NCBI GenBank assembly: GCA_035772405.1
Contig: JAYKKM010000049.1
Location: forward strand, 1,122,001-1,186,000
DNA length: 64,000 bases
Source of the DNA: Chrysogorgia sp. JL179-B06
Lineage: Eukaryota > Cnidaria > Anthozoa > Scleralcyonacea > Chrysogorgiidae
Direction: 5' to 3'
Below are positions 33,579-45,190 of the stretch, piece by piece (the stretch's first letter is position 1; each line of letters begins with the position of its first letter). A program made the position numbers and the translations under genes. Below the pieces are notes generated by a model. That model had not been told where the DNA came from. It worked only from the letters and a program-made list of their open reading frames with translations, and did no database searches.

Positions 33579-34160
33579 AATGAGGCCTTCTGTAGTCTAT
33601 TCGTCTCTCACAACGCTTCAATTTCGTTATTTACCAAGAAAACACGTCGATACTGAAGTATAGACGAATCCCAATGGTTTTAGAAGCGAAAAAAGCAAAA
33701 GTCTCTTGTCCACTTGGTTTTCCAACCCTTTGACGAAACTTTTTACATGTAACAACTTTCGATCGCCAGATATTTGTGACGTTTTGTTGGGGCGTGGCTT
33801 CACTGAAATAACAGAGGAACTTTATTACCGGGGTAACAGACCCCTGTAAATACTTCGAAAGTGAAAATTTCTGTTTGCAAGTCTTCCATGTCTCAGTTCG
33901 TTCTTGAGATATAAAGATTTGTTTGATATGACATATCACACTGTATATACTGTATATAATATATACTGAAAAATCGTGCATATCTTTGAGATTATGTAAC
34001 TAAATCACTTGAAACTGTGCATGCGCGCGAGTGACAAATAACACGTTGACTGAGTGATTTGATAATCATTCCCAAATCAATCACAAATCTTCATATCTCA
34101 AGACCAAACTGAGACATGGAAGCATTGTAAATAAACATTGGGGGTGGGAGAGTGGAACAT
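33579..34160. other. Upstream region of the Frizzled-module gene
   Basis: Probably holds its promoter. GAAAATCGTGCATATCTTTG and CACTTGAAACTGTGCATG (about 33967-34025) resemble phrases inside the fold-back at 34920-35703, so part is an old repeat. Confidence 0.45.
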
Positions 34161-34402
34161 TACTTGCGTTGTGAGTTTTTTACTTGCGTTGTGAGTTTTT
34201 TTACTTGCGTTGTGAGTTTTTTTACTTGCGTTGTGAGTTTTTTTACTTGCGTTGTGAGTTTTTTTACTTGCGTTGTGAGTTTTTTTACTTGTGTTGCGTT
34301 TTTTTACTTGCGTTGCGTTTTTTTACTTGCGTTGACTTTTTTACTTGCGTTGTGACTTTTTTATTTGCGTTGAGTATTTTTACTTGCGTTGTGACTTTTT
34401 TG
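34161..34402. repeat. 20-21-bp minisatellite
   Basis: Eleven or so copies of TTACTTGCGTTGTGAGTTTT with T-tract length changes. The FTCVVSF-type ORFs read from it are artefacts. Confidence 0.97.
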
Positions 34403-34446
34403 TGATAGCCCTCATGGGCCACCGTACCCACATTAAGGCGGGGGTT

Positions 34447-34525
34447 CTATTTTGACCATTAACATCAAAATAACACGAATTGGCAATTGACGATCATCAT
34501 CAAATAACGATGAGAACAACAGATA
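34447..34525. repeat. Dispersed repeat shared with 6.3 kb
   Basis: TTCTATTTTGACCAT, CATCAAAATAACACGAAT and CGATGAGAACAAC repeat the order seen at 6321-6402. Confidence 0.7.
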
Positions 34526-34797
34526 GCTTACCCGGTGGATAACTAAGTCCTATTCATTTTCTAATTCATTGAATATGTTGTTGAAAACATGGATAGTGGT
34601 AATCACTTGCTATTTTTCTCAGATATGGTCATTCAGTGGATAGAATCATAGAAAAACATATCTACTGGATAAGATTTATCCACTGGATAAGGTATCCAGG
34701 CTTTGAACAATCGACTCCAGGGAAATAAAAGAGTTTCTTTCAAACTGAATATTTCACTTCAATCTACACTTCAAACTTCCAGAATCCAGATTGCTAT

Positions 34798-36113
34798 AGG
34801 GAAATGGCAATAAAAATTAAGTTTATCTTATTTGAAAGAACTTTTAAAATGATATATCAAGACCTTTTACAGATTTTCCATATCGTTCTTGGTTCTGTAA
34901 ATATTTCACTTCTTTTTAAAGTGCCTATGAAACGAAAATTAAGTTTGTTTTATTTGAAAGAACTTTTAAAATAAGGAAGAATATTAATTTACAGATCTCT
35001 CATATTTCACTTGGTTCTCAAGATATTTAGACTTATGTGATATTCAAATGAGATAGCTATGACGTCAAGGGGTTTGCAATACATTTTAACATATTGGAAA
35101 ATCGTGTATATCTTTAAGATTATTAAACGAAATCACTTGAAACTTTGCATGTGGATACAGACCACTAAACTGGAGAACATCATTCTAGTTTTATGGTCGC
35201 CATGGTAACAAATTAGTTTTCAGACATCTTGATTTCTAAAATAAAATTATTTGTTTTCTCTTCCATCCCAAACATTTGCGGGTTGGTACTGGTTTAGCAG
35301 ATTTTTACGGACTTAACCAATTCTAAACTAAAGATTAAATTTGGTGCAACACATAGCTATGTCAGAAAATAAAGATTTTTGACAAAGAGACTTAGAGGTC
35401 TGGGAACTGTATTATTACTATTGCCGCATTGAAACTTGAACGATGTTGTTCAGTTTAGTGGTTTGTATCCACATGCAAAGTTTCAAGTTATTTCGTTTAA
35501 TAATCTTAAAGATATACACGATTTTCCAATATGTTAAAATGTATTGCAAACCCCTTGACGTCATAGCTATCTCATTTGAATATCACATAAGTCTAAATAT
35601 CTTGAGAACCAAGTGAAATATGAGAGAGCTGTAAATTAATATTCTTCATTATTTTAAAAGTTCTTTCAAATAAAACAAACTTAATTTTCGTTTCATAGGC
35701 ACTTTAACAAAGAACATTGAACATTCCGCCATCTTGGATATGCATAACCATCTTGGATATGCGCGACGTCACAACCAGGGTAGAAATGTTTTTTATATCA
35801 GCAATTATCGAGTCATTATAGATGCTAAATCGTAGTTGTTTTGGGTGTTGCATACTTTTAAGTGACGTAGCAATCTATTTGAACGCATTCCACGGATATT
35901 TGGGCAATTATTTACAACTTTTAGAATGTTTACCCTGGTTTTGACGTCACTTGATTAGATCTAATTATAAAACAAGATGGCGGATTGCAGATATTTTTGT
36001 TCACAGATATTTCAAAAATTAAGGAAGTTACGGGGAAATTTTAAAAGGTCTTCATATATTATTTTAAATGTTCTTTCAAATGAGACAAAGAAAATTTTTA
36101 TTGCCATTTCCCT
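34798..36113. mobile_element. TTAA-type fold-back hosting a second one
   Basis: Outer ends AGGGAAATGGCAATAAAAAT and ATTTTTATTGCCATTTCCCT, with TTAA following the right end (36114-36117; the left flank has drifted). The arms share TTTGAAAGAACTTTTAAAAT. The element at 34920-35703 inserted into its left part. The ends are related to the element at 40219-40735. Confidence 0.8.
34920..35703. mobile_element. Nested TTAA fold-back, 784 bp
   Basis: TTAA at 34916-34919 and 35704-35707. Ends AGTGCCTATGAAACGAAAAT / ATTTTCGTTTCATAGGCACT. The arms are about 265 bp each and nearly identical, including TGACGTCAAGGGGTTTGCAA. The single-stranded form would fold into a very long hairpin. Confidence 0.9.
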
Positions 36114-36124
36114 TTAATCCCAAT

Positions 36125-36325
36125 TCAAACATAAAATACGCAATCGCGACATAAAACACGCAATCGCGACATAAAACGCGCAATCGCGACATAAAACGCG
36201 CAATCGCGACATAGAACACGCAATCGGGACATAAAACACGCAATCGCGACATAAAACGCGCAATCGCGACATAAAACGCGCAATCGCAACATAAAACGAG
36301 CAATCGCAATATAAAACGCGCTTAT
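36125..36325. repeat. 20-bp minisatellite
   Basis: About ten copies of CGCAATCGCGACATAAAACA, head to tail without spacers. Confidence 0.97.
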
Positions 36326-36329
36326 GTAG

Positions 36330-36970
36330 GGACATAATAATAAGATTTAATAATATTTAATATTTATATTGCGCAAATATCTATAAAATATTCAAATGCG
36401 CATTACAATACATAGAATAGTAATAATAGTAATACCAATAAAAGAGAACTACAATTTAAAATTATATACATGCAAAATAATCCATCATATTCACTAAAAA
36501 GTTCTGCAGAATAAAAATGTCTTAACCTTACTTTTAAAAGTTGTAATGTTATCTAGTTCTCTTATTTTTGTCGGAAGAGAGTTCCAAAGTTTAGGAGCTG
36601 CAAACATAAAAGCACGATTACCAAGTGTCTTCTTAGATTTGCAAGAAGGAGTAGCTAAAATTAATCCATCACTATTGCGGCGTAGATTGTAAACAGATGG
36701 TTTACTTATACTTAATAAATCACACAAATATTCCGGAGCCATTCCATGTACAATTTTGAACGTAATCAGTAACAACTTAAATTCAATGCGCGCACGCACA
36801 GGTAGCCAGTGTAATTCATGCAGCAAAGGTGTTATGTGACAGAATTTTGTGGCGCAAAAAACTAGTCGTGCAGAAGCATTCATTACTCTCTGTAGCTTAT
36901 GAACTTGGCATTCAGGTAAGCCATAAAGCAGGCTATTGCAGTAATCAAGTCTGCTAGTTATAAATGCATG
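36330..36970 (-). pseudogene. LINE fragment: RT C-terminus plus 3' UTR
   Basis: The minus strand encodes [17 protein letters not shown] (about 36960-36905), then [20 protein letters not shown] and [15 protein letters not shown], with a stop at 36494. This is the terminal part of a jockey/CR1-like ORF2, and the frame is still open over about 155 residues. The 3' UTR ends in a GCGCATTTGAATATT ... GATATTTGCGC stem. The 5' end is truncated. Confidence 0.85.
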
Positions 36971-37145
36971 TATAAGTGTTACATATACACGTAAGGGGAT
37001 ATTCTTGTATTTTCTTGCTTATGGATCAGTGTTCTTGATTTTGCAATATATTAAGAACATACAGCGTCAGTAAAATTACTTGTTTTTTATTGTGTATCAT
37101 ACGACTCGCATCATCGCTCGAATAATTTCTTTTGCTAGCATATCT

Positions 37146-40100
37146 TCAGTTCTCGTTGTTTTTAAGTCGTGGATATGAATTGTTTTCTTGAATGTTTTCC
37201 CCATTTCTGTCAGTTCTACCATCATCTAACTCAGGGTAATCTTCATAACCAGCTAAATATCTTGAGGGGTTACTTCTAGCACTGAACCCAATTTTCTTCT
37301 GGCCATGCCACTTTGTTTTCTCAAATTTCAGCAACAGTCTTTGCTTCTTGCGCTTCTTCTCTGCAACCTTCATCCACTGGGTTGTACCAATGTTTTCTTC
37401 TGCAAGAAACATTGCTAATGAAGGACTTCTCTTCCTGGTCCCTTGGTACATACAGTGACTTACATGGCCCAAGTATGGCACACCTCGTTGCCCTAAACAT
37501 TGACAATATATTTTGTTAGTATTGTCAACGATGGATGACAAAAACAAGCGTTAATTTGTTGTTGTAATTTCTTCTTGACAAACAGCAACAAAGATAATTC
37601 TTATTTTTATTAAAAACAGGGACAAGTTCTTATGATTGAATGAGCATGGTACAAAACATGTTTAATGGTTCAAACCTCTTTGTCTCACACTTGTCGGTAG
37701 CAAAGGAGGGTCCCTTAAGAATAGTCCAACTCCATTGGGCGTGTACGCCTTCAGTGATACAATAGAACCTGTCCCAGCAGTCACTGCAATCCAACCAATA
37801 CTTGATAAGGTTATGTCTGCAGCACTTTCCTTCCAATCCACTCCAGTCACCTCCATCACACGTCCACTGAGCGGGGGGAATCCTTCCATGCGCTCCTTCC
37901 CACCACTGGGTACCTGAAGTGTTAATCTAAAGGTTACATTACATCATGTAGAGACAGATGGATGAGATGGGGATATAGATGGATGAGATGGGGATATAGA
38001 TGGATGAGATGGGGATATAGATGGATGAGATGGGGGATATGGAAGGATGTTAAGGGATAGAGAGGGATTTTGAAGGATTAATTGGAATAACAAGAGAAGG
38101 ACAGGGATAAGGAGGAAAATAACTGAGAAAAGTGGGCTGTACCTTTAAGAGTTCATTTCCAGCATGTTCTTCATAAACCACATCAGCTCTCTCTAAGCTG
38201 GTTATATGAATGGGGAGATTGGGTGAGGCAAACACAGTGAAGAAAACGGACTGAGAAGCCTGTGATGATAGAGAAGAAACACGAGAGTGAGCAAGACAGA
38301 GAGAGAGGTAGAGCCAAGATGTAGGAATGAAACAAGAAAGAAACACACCAGGAAATTACAACTATAGAAGGCAATATAGAAAAAATTGACACCATATCAA
38401 AACTGGATACTATATAATACCTTAGTGACATCTTCTTTTTGCCCATTATCAGTTCTAGATAATCGTTTTACCTTTATGTTTAAGAAATAACAGAGTTTAT
38501 AGATTGTGTTATATAGCCAACATTTATAAGGCTACTGAACATATGGTCAATGTTACTTAATACAGTACTATATAAAATTACGTGCATACATGTATATTAG
38601 TGTAAATAATATTTTCTGTACTTACATCAAGATAATCCAACCTTGCCAAACCACCAATTAATAACACTTTTCCTGGTTTTAGAATTAATGTACGAGGAAC
38701 AAACCACGAGGGTGGGTTTAATAGCTTTAGCTCCTTGTTTGTTAAGAGATGAGTAATCTGATAATGCAAATATAAAACCTGGTGTAATGAAGTATACGTC
38801 ACCAAACAACGAGCAGCAACAATATATATATACAGTACCGCTAGCGTATATCTTAACATATTTTCGCGTATGATACGCGTATGATACGCGTATGATACGC
38901 GTATGATACACTTGTGATACGCGTATGATACGCTTATGATGAGCGTGTTATACGCGTTTGTCATGCAAATGGTTTTCGTTTAAAATATACAGTAAAAAGT
39001 CGCGCGCGTTGAATAAAGTATCAGGTTCCCTTCCTTACGACTGTAAACAACTCATTTCGTTTAAAATCCGATTAGGCAAAAACTGCATTTGAGACCTGAA
39101 TCACGTTAGAAATCAGTCGCTCGTTCAAGTTTGAACCCAGCGTTTAAAAGGTTTGAAGAGGCAGCATATAGGCAGGAATTTAGATGCGCATTTAAACCAG
39201 CCGTTTAAAATCCATGAGCCACTGCCACGTATTAAATAGCCTGCGTACAGACACTATATTAAAACGCTTTCGAAATAGGCGTCGCCGTTGTACACAATGC
39301 TGTTCGCTAGGCTTTCGAACGCTGCTGGTTTAATAGGCGTTCGAACGCTGTTCGCTGGCCGTTCGCTAGGCGTTCGAACGCCGTTCACTAAGCGTTCGAA
39401 CGCCGTTCGCTGGGCGTTCGAACGCTGTTGGTTAGGCGTTCGAACGTCGTTCGCTGGCCGTTCGAACGCTTACCGAACGGCGTTCTAACGGTATTTTCGT
39501 ACTGTTCGCTAAAGCTCCCGTGGAGGGTCACATATGATATGCGTATGATACGCGTATGATACGAGTATGATACGAATATGATACGCGTATCATACGAGTA
39601 TGATACGAATATGATACGAGTATCATGTGTTAAGATATACGCGAGCGGTACTGTACCTATATATATATATATATATATCAGGCAAATTTTAGTTGCCTGA
39701 TGATCGTTTAACCGTGTAAAACTCCCTTAAGAAAGTGTGAGAATGTTAAAGATGACAAATAAAGATATAATATACATTGGAATTATTAATATATTGTACA
39801 TGCACCTGATGTTTGCTGTACAGTCCAGGAGTATCATAAAGCCAGTTGTTAACTTCATTTTCCTTTGCTAGCAACTGCAGTCTGTAAACAGATACATCAC
39901 CAGATTCACCTTTTTCTTTTTCTTTCATCTCTTTTGCTTGTGCATACTTTGTCATTTCTCTGTCGACCACCTTCTCGTCCAGTTCAACTTCTTGTAAATT
40001 TTCTTTGCTTTTATCCTGAGTAACCAATTGAAATATCAATGTACAAATTCTCCTTATTGGTCTCTAAGCATTTCTTACAGTACTAGTTGGGAGAAGTTGT

Positions 40101-43100
40101 TTTAAGAACAGTCAGTTTATCTTTGGTGATCATCTTCCTTTATTCTCATTACCTCCATGCTTGGTTAAGCATTGAATCATGATATTATTAGGAGTTAGGT
40201 AATGGTATTAGTACTTAAAGGGATATGGCAATATAAATTAAGTTTGTCTCATTTGAAAGAACTCGTGAAATAGTATAACAAGACCTTTTACAATTTTCCC
40301 TTATCTTTTTTGGTTTTCGAAATAATTTGACGAAAGACAGCGTGCTGTCCGCCATCTTGGAATTATTTTCGATATGCATGTTACGTCATAAGTAGGGTAA
40401 AGTGAAATTTTTATCTTGCCAACCTTACGACATTATGAGCCAGAAACTCGATTATGTTGCACTATTTCCATTTTCAATTGGCCCACAACATTTTAAAAAG
40501 CCTTCCGTGGAAATTCGGTCACCTATGGAGTAGTTTCATCAGGTTTACCCTGCTTGTGACGTCACCAATTTCCTAGTTAATTAGGTCAAATATTACAACA
40601 AGATGGCGGATTGTACATAATTATCTGAAATATTTCAAAAACCAAGAAAGATACAGAAAAATTGTAAAAGGTCTTCTTATACCATTTTACGAGTTCTTTC
40701 AAATTAGACAAAGTTAATTTATATTGCCATACCCTTTAAGAAGTACTAATCACTCCTGGGTTTTCTGGGGGGTGCTACCCCTCCAAATATTTGTTTTCAC
40801 CCCCCCCCCCCAAACGAAACGTTCACACCTCTAAAAATTAACAGTAATTTGATAGAACCCTATTATTTCGGGTTTACAGGGTCATTTAACTGTCTCAAAG
40901 GACCTGCCAAATTCATTGACTTGACAATTCAAAATTTTCCGGGGGTGCTTTGCTTTCTAGCCTCCCACCAGCGGCTCCACCCCTGGACCTCTCTGGGGGC
41001 TGAGCCCTGAAGCGCAACGTTTGGTGACGCCTTGTGTTACCTCACCAGCTCAGCCCCCTAAAATTTCTGGCACCCCGCTAGTAATAAATATGAAAATCCG
41101 TTTCTGGTTCAACTCTAGTATTCCCAGCATCAGCATACACACTCTCCTTACAGTACTAGTCTTCACACATTTCTTATACAGTTGTGCTAGTTGAGAGTTG
41201 TTTGTCAGTACACTTTTGTGACCATTTCCCTTTAATATTTTCATTACCTCTAGGCTTGGTTATGCTGATCATTCCTGGGGTTTAAATAATTAATGTAGTT
41301 AAATGTTTTGCAGTAATGTAATGTTATATTAAGCTATGTTTACAGTACCGCGAACATGTACTAAGCGGTCACCCTTGGGGATTGCGTAGGTGACCGCTTA
41401 AAGCGGGTCTGATTATTGTATATTAAAATGTGACCTGCTAAAACTCGGTTTATAAATCTGAACAGAAATTAAGGGAACAATAAAAAATAACTATGAACAC
41501 AAAATAACAATTTATAATGCCTAAGTTGTAAATAAATTTACATTGTGTTAATAACAAGATGTAAAATTATTAACAAACTAGGCAATAATATGAGTTCAAG
41601 GCAATGAAATACTAACTTTGGGACTGTACAAAGTGTGACCGCATCCACTTAATAGAGGTGACCATTTATTAAAGGTTACTTTAAATGTATTTTATTAAGC
41701 ATTAATAAAAGAAGTTAACAATAAGCGGTGTCAGTTCTCGTTCGGTCGGGGGCCTTCAGTGCCGGGGGCCCCGGAATGTTTACCCCACTTACAGAGTTAT
41801 ATAAAGGGCTAGCTTAATCATGTTCGGCTTACTTGTGTCTCGTTTGCTCTCCCTCCCTGTCTTGGGGTCTTCACGGTGGTTTAGCTGCCCGCTTCCCTCG
41901 GCGCCCAGTTTGCGTTAATTGTTCTTTTCAGCACTGCTCTTATGAGTTGTCTGGGCCAGCAGGGCTGTTTGTACCTGCTCGTTCCTGGTTTGTTTGTCAC
42001 ACCCAGTCCTTCCCAGTGGCGGAAGGTTCTTCTACTGTGGTGAGTATCTACTGTCCACAATCTAGCTTCGTCTCCATCACCGAAACCGTAAGTACCTATG
42101 TATTCTTGTAGATTAATTTTAATTTTTCCCCGTCTAGACGGGTGACTTGTAGATATGGGGATGGAGGAGGTACCGTTGGTCGGGGGGATCAGCAGGTCCC
42201 TTGTTATTGTCGCATCATTGCTTGTCGCAGCCGGCATATTAGCTACTGACTCCATCCCTACGGTCTGCGCTCTGCCATCGTAGGTAGTGGGCGTATTATC
42301 ATGTTGGGTCATGTAGTTGAGAACCGTGTAGATCGTTAACAGTATTTGTTACAAAATTTTTGGGACTTTGCCAAGTGACCACATACCACTTAATAAAGGG
42401 TGACCGCTTAATATGGGGACCGCTTAATACAGGTTTGATAATTGGGAAAATTTCTAGCTATAATTAAATCATTGGTACACTGTACACAAGTACATCACAT
42501 TCATCAGAATAAGAAATTTAGAGCTCGTTGAACAGTCTGCTACCAGGAAGTAAACAAGACGTTGTTGACTCAAGTAGGATTTCAAGTTGCGTGATTTGAA
42601 TGTTTCTTTGACTAATAATAAAAATGTTTCTCGACTGTGATTGGCTGATTCGAGTGCAGTTAATCCCAAACAAGTGCAATAATCTGTTATCACAATGCAA
42701 AAACTTGTTATCACAGTGTAACAATCTGTTATCACAGTCTCAAACATTTTCCTGTATATTATTAATAAGTAATAGTATGATTTTGAGTGCAATTTGGAAA
42801 AAAACACACACTTGCAGGCCCGCCGGACACAAGTAAATCGGCCGGACAAGACCACTTTTCTGTTGGACACAGTTTGTTAATTTTATCCCCGAATCATTTT
42901 AGCATGACACTAAATAATTTTTCCGTTATGTAATGCAGTGTGATAAATGTTGTACATTAATAGCCTTGTCGCCAATGCAGCGAACAACGCTGTTAGATCT
43001 CACTTTGAATCGCCATCTTTGTGTGATTAACTATCATAAAGCAGTTACAGGTCATGACTGTGTTGACTGCGCATGGAATTCACACAATGTGTGATACGTG

Positions 43101-44777
43101 GGGAAAATCATTTTGAGCCACATGTCATGTGTACGTTGGTCGATAAATATCAAAGTAGCTGGATTGTCATATAAACGCTTAACTTACTGGGAGGCAAAAT
43201 TTGGTCTATAAGTGGTCGAGTCGGCCGGACATTGATGTCCGGCAGCAGCTCCAAGCTGCTCCAAGAATTAATGCCGGACAATGTCCAGTGTCTGGCGGTA
43301 ATATTCAGGCCTGCACACTTGTGAGTTTTTCAAAAACCTCAAATAGCACTCGTCCTTTGGACTCCTGCTATTATGAGTCTTTGAAAAACTTACTTGTATG
43401 TGTTTTTTTCCAAATTGCACTTAAAATCATACTATTACCTATACTATTTAAGCAATGTAGGAAGATCATGCTGAAAAATATCACTGGAGGATAATTCCAA
43501 TGCAGAAATATCTCTCCACAAAGGATATGAAAAAACCAGGACACCTCTTTGTTTTTTTGATTGCCTTTATGCTAAAATAAACAAAAGCCCAACTAGTCAG
43601 TTTACCAGTTCAAAAACAAACCAAAATAGATTACCTCAAAATAACCATGCCGCAGCCTGTCTTGCAGACGCAAAAACCTGTGGTGGGTAATTGGAAACCT
43701 TAAAAGACTAAGTGTGTTTCCAGGAGAAAGACTTGTAGTGCCTCGCTGTAGCAAGTCCTCTGAGTGTCGACTTCCAGCAAACAAATCAGCCAGAAGATTA
43801 AAAAGGGTGGTCTTGCCAGAATTATTACATCCAACAATGTATATGTCAGAGTTTTTCTTCCAATATTGATTGACTGTTTTAACCAAGTCCTGGACACCCA
43901 ATCCAGTCTTTGCACTAATCATACATACATCCTTGATATTAGCATTTTTAAGTCCAAAATTTCCAGCTACGTTTAAAATGAACTTTTTCATCCTCTTGAT
44001 CTGGAGTTGCGGATGGCCATCAACTGCAAGCCTGTCCACCTTGTTACAAACAAGAACAAAATGTTTTGTCTCACCAACAATATTTAAAATATCTGGAATA
44101 AAACTCCCAGGAACATCCATAACGTCAACATTGTATAAGATCAATGCTTTATGGCGAGAAATGTGCGTCAGAAATTTGGAAATTGACTCAGGAGAAACAA
44201 CTGGTGGTAGATCCTTGTTGTAGTGCTTTATGTTAAAACATCTCATGCAAATGGTCTCAGACATGAAAACGGTTTCCTCCTTGTTTAAAATCAAACTAGG
44301 ATTTCTCTTCTCCGGAAGATAACCAGGTTTACTCTCATAGCGGCTCTGAAGAATAGCTCCACAGCCTGAGCACTTGGGTGGAAGTTTGTCAAAAATTTCT
44401 GGGTACACTTCTATTCCTAGAAATTCTGGACTAGTGCTAATTTTAGCATCACTGAAGCCAGTCTCTTCCAGTATTATATTTTTTGAAATTAAAGTCTTAT
44501 TATCATTCAAAAGACCTTGTTCATTATTTATACAAACATGTTCCTCATCATTGTTATCACTCCCGTCTGAGTCTTTTCCCTTTAATAAACAAGAGGCGAC
44601 GTTGAACCGTCTCAGGAAATGTAGCATTTGAAAGCTGCATGGTGAAGTGGCAACTGGAATTCGTCCAAGACTCTTTTCCTTCAAGAAAAATCCACGGTTC
44701 TTCCTAAAGGAAATTGCCCCAAAATTATTTATGAAATACGTGGCTCTATTATAGCAACGATACGGAATCCTTAACAT
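37146..44777 (-). CDS. NOA1: NOA1/MTG3-type mitochondrial circularly permuted GTPase
   Basis: Six exons, all junctions GT/AG and in phase: 44777-43635, 40015-39806, 38757-38626, 38259-38143, 37913-37676, 37492-37146; 728 residues (family about 700). The N-terminus is basic and poor in acidic residues, fitting mitochondrial import. A zinc-binding pair C136xxC139 / C177xxC180 precedes the GTPase, whose motifs are permuted: G4 NKVD (245-248), G5 SAKTG (288-292), G1 GCNNSGKT (316-323), switch PGNT (352-355), G3 DTPG (442-445). C-terminal matches to the family include FVPRTLILKPGKVLLIG, HITSLERADVVYEEHAG and GGKERMEGFPPL. NOA1 assists mitochondrial ribosome assembly and translation. The usual PGTT reads PGNT here. 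Introns carry a TTAA MITE, a GTATGATACGC fold-back and a minisatellite. Confidence 0.95.
37955..38050. repeat. 21-bp minisatellite in a NOA1 intron
   Basis: Four to five copies of AGATGGATGAGATGGGGATA-T in the intron between NOA1 coding exons 4 and 5. Confidence 0.95.
38831..39655. mobile_element. Fold-back built on GTATGATACGC repeats, in a NOA1 intron
   Basis: Ends TACAGTACCGCTAGCGTATA and its mirror near TATACGCGAGCGGTACTGTA. Both arms contain tandem decamers GTATGATACG (about 38876-38940 and 39535-39620). The middle (39298-39490) holds another array, AGGCGTTCGAACGCTGTTCGC-like, rich in the palindrome TTCGAA. AT repeats flank both sides. Confidence 0.8.
40083..40165. repeat. Dispersed repeat shared with 27.4 kb
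   Basis: ACTAGTTGGGAGAAGTTGTT, ACAGTCAGTTTATCTTTGGT and GATCAT match 27390-27480 in reverse. A weaker relative is at about 41150-41260. Confidence 0.8.
40219..40735. mobile_element. TTAA MITE in NOA1 intron 1
   Basis: TTAA (40215-40218 and 40736-40739) flanks AGGGATATGGCAATATAAAT and ATTTATATTGCCATACCCT. Arms about 100 bp. Confidence 0.87.
41345..41690. repeat. GCGGTCACC repeat, copy 1
   Basis: AAGCGGTCACCCTTGGGGAT, GACCTGCTAAAACTCGG, AACAGAAATTAAGGGAACAA and GACCGCATCCACTTAATAG correspond in order to 55215-55690 in reverse orientation. This copy lacks about 100 bp of the other's middle. A further fragment of the motif is at about 42375-42440. Confidence 0.8.
41715..42330. other. GC-rich island of unknown origin
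   Basis: Noticeably richer in G+C than its surroundings and bounded by pieces of the GCGGTCACC repeat. It contains a possible TATA box (AGTTATATAAAGG, about 41796) before a 92-residue plus frame, and an opposing 143-residue minus frame (41881-42312). Neither shows a recognised domain. An inserted retroelement end is possible. Confidence 0.4.
42762..43440. mobile_element. Fold-back element, about 680 bp
   Basis: GTAATAGTATGATTTTGAGT then GCAATTTGGAAAAAAACACA on the left are mirrored at 43390-43440. A smaller hairpin (GAGTTTTTCAAA / TTTGAAAAAC) lies just inside the right arm. Confidence 0.75.
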
Positions 44778-44941
44778 TGTTTATCATCAATTTATGTCTA
44801 TTTTAAGGAAGTAAAGAACTCCAAAACTGATGAAACCACACTGGAATTGCGCTAGACAGTTGTGCTTCGAAACTCACCCCAAGCCCCAAGGCCGGGTTTC
44901 GCGTTTAATAATATCAGCATTTTGTCAAATGCAGCTCTCAC

Positions 44942-45151
44942 CTTCACTCGCAGGCATCGGAAAATTACTCAACATTTCGTCGGGAACATCAAATTCAAAA
45001 TCAGCCAAACTGAAGTCTATTAAATCCTTACATTTTTTCTTTCAAATCACTGTTCGCCCTCTGTTATATTCCTTGGAGGTCCTAAAATAGTACTCACACG
45101 CTTTTCTTGCTCTTCGGTTTTTGGTTCTCGAGATCTTCCCTTTGGAGACAT
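44942..45151 (-). CDS. Candidate small two-exon protein just upstream of NOA1
   Basis: ATG at 45151 (an in-frame ATG also at 45190) opens MSPKGRSREPKTEEQEKR, ending at a consensus donor (GTGAGT, exon 45151-45098). After a 59-bp intron, an exon starting at 45038 continues in frame KKCKDLIDFSLADFEFDVPD ... NFPMPASE. It then either splices at GTGAGA (44941) or reads on to a nearby stop. The composition looks coding, but the acceptor (TTTGAAAG) lacks a pyrimidine tract and no family is recognised. It lies less than 400 bp upstream of NOA1 on the same strand, so it could also be a 5' leader or alternative first exon of NOA1. Confidence 0.35.
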
Positions 45152-45190
45152 ATCAAAGACAAACGCTGCCGAGAATGTAAGCTTCGGCAT

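Noticed and set aside
37313..37917. Plus-strand frames over NOA1 exons
   Set aside because: Shadows of the NOA1 exons on the other strand.
41881..42312. 143-residue minus-strand protein
   Set aside because: No domain, no exon partners, and it lies between repeat fragments; kept only as part of a GC-rich island.
42469..42870. 133-residue minus-strand ORF
   Set aside because: It overlaps tandem TTATCACA phrases and a fold-back arm; composition is not coding-like.
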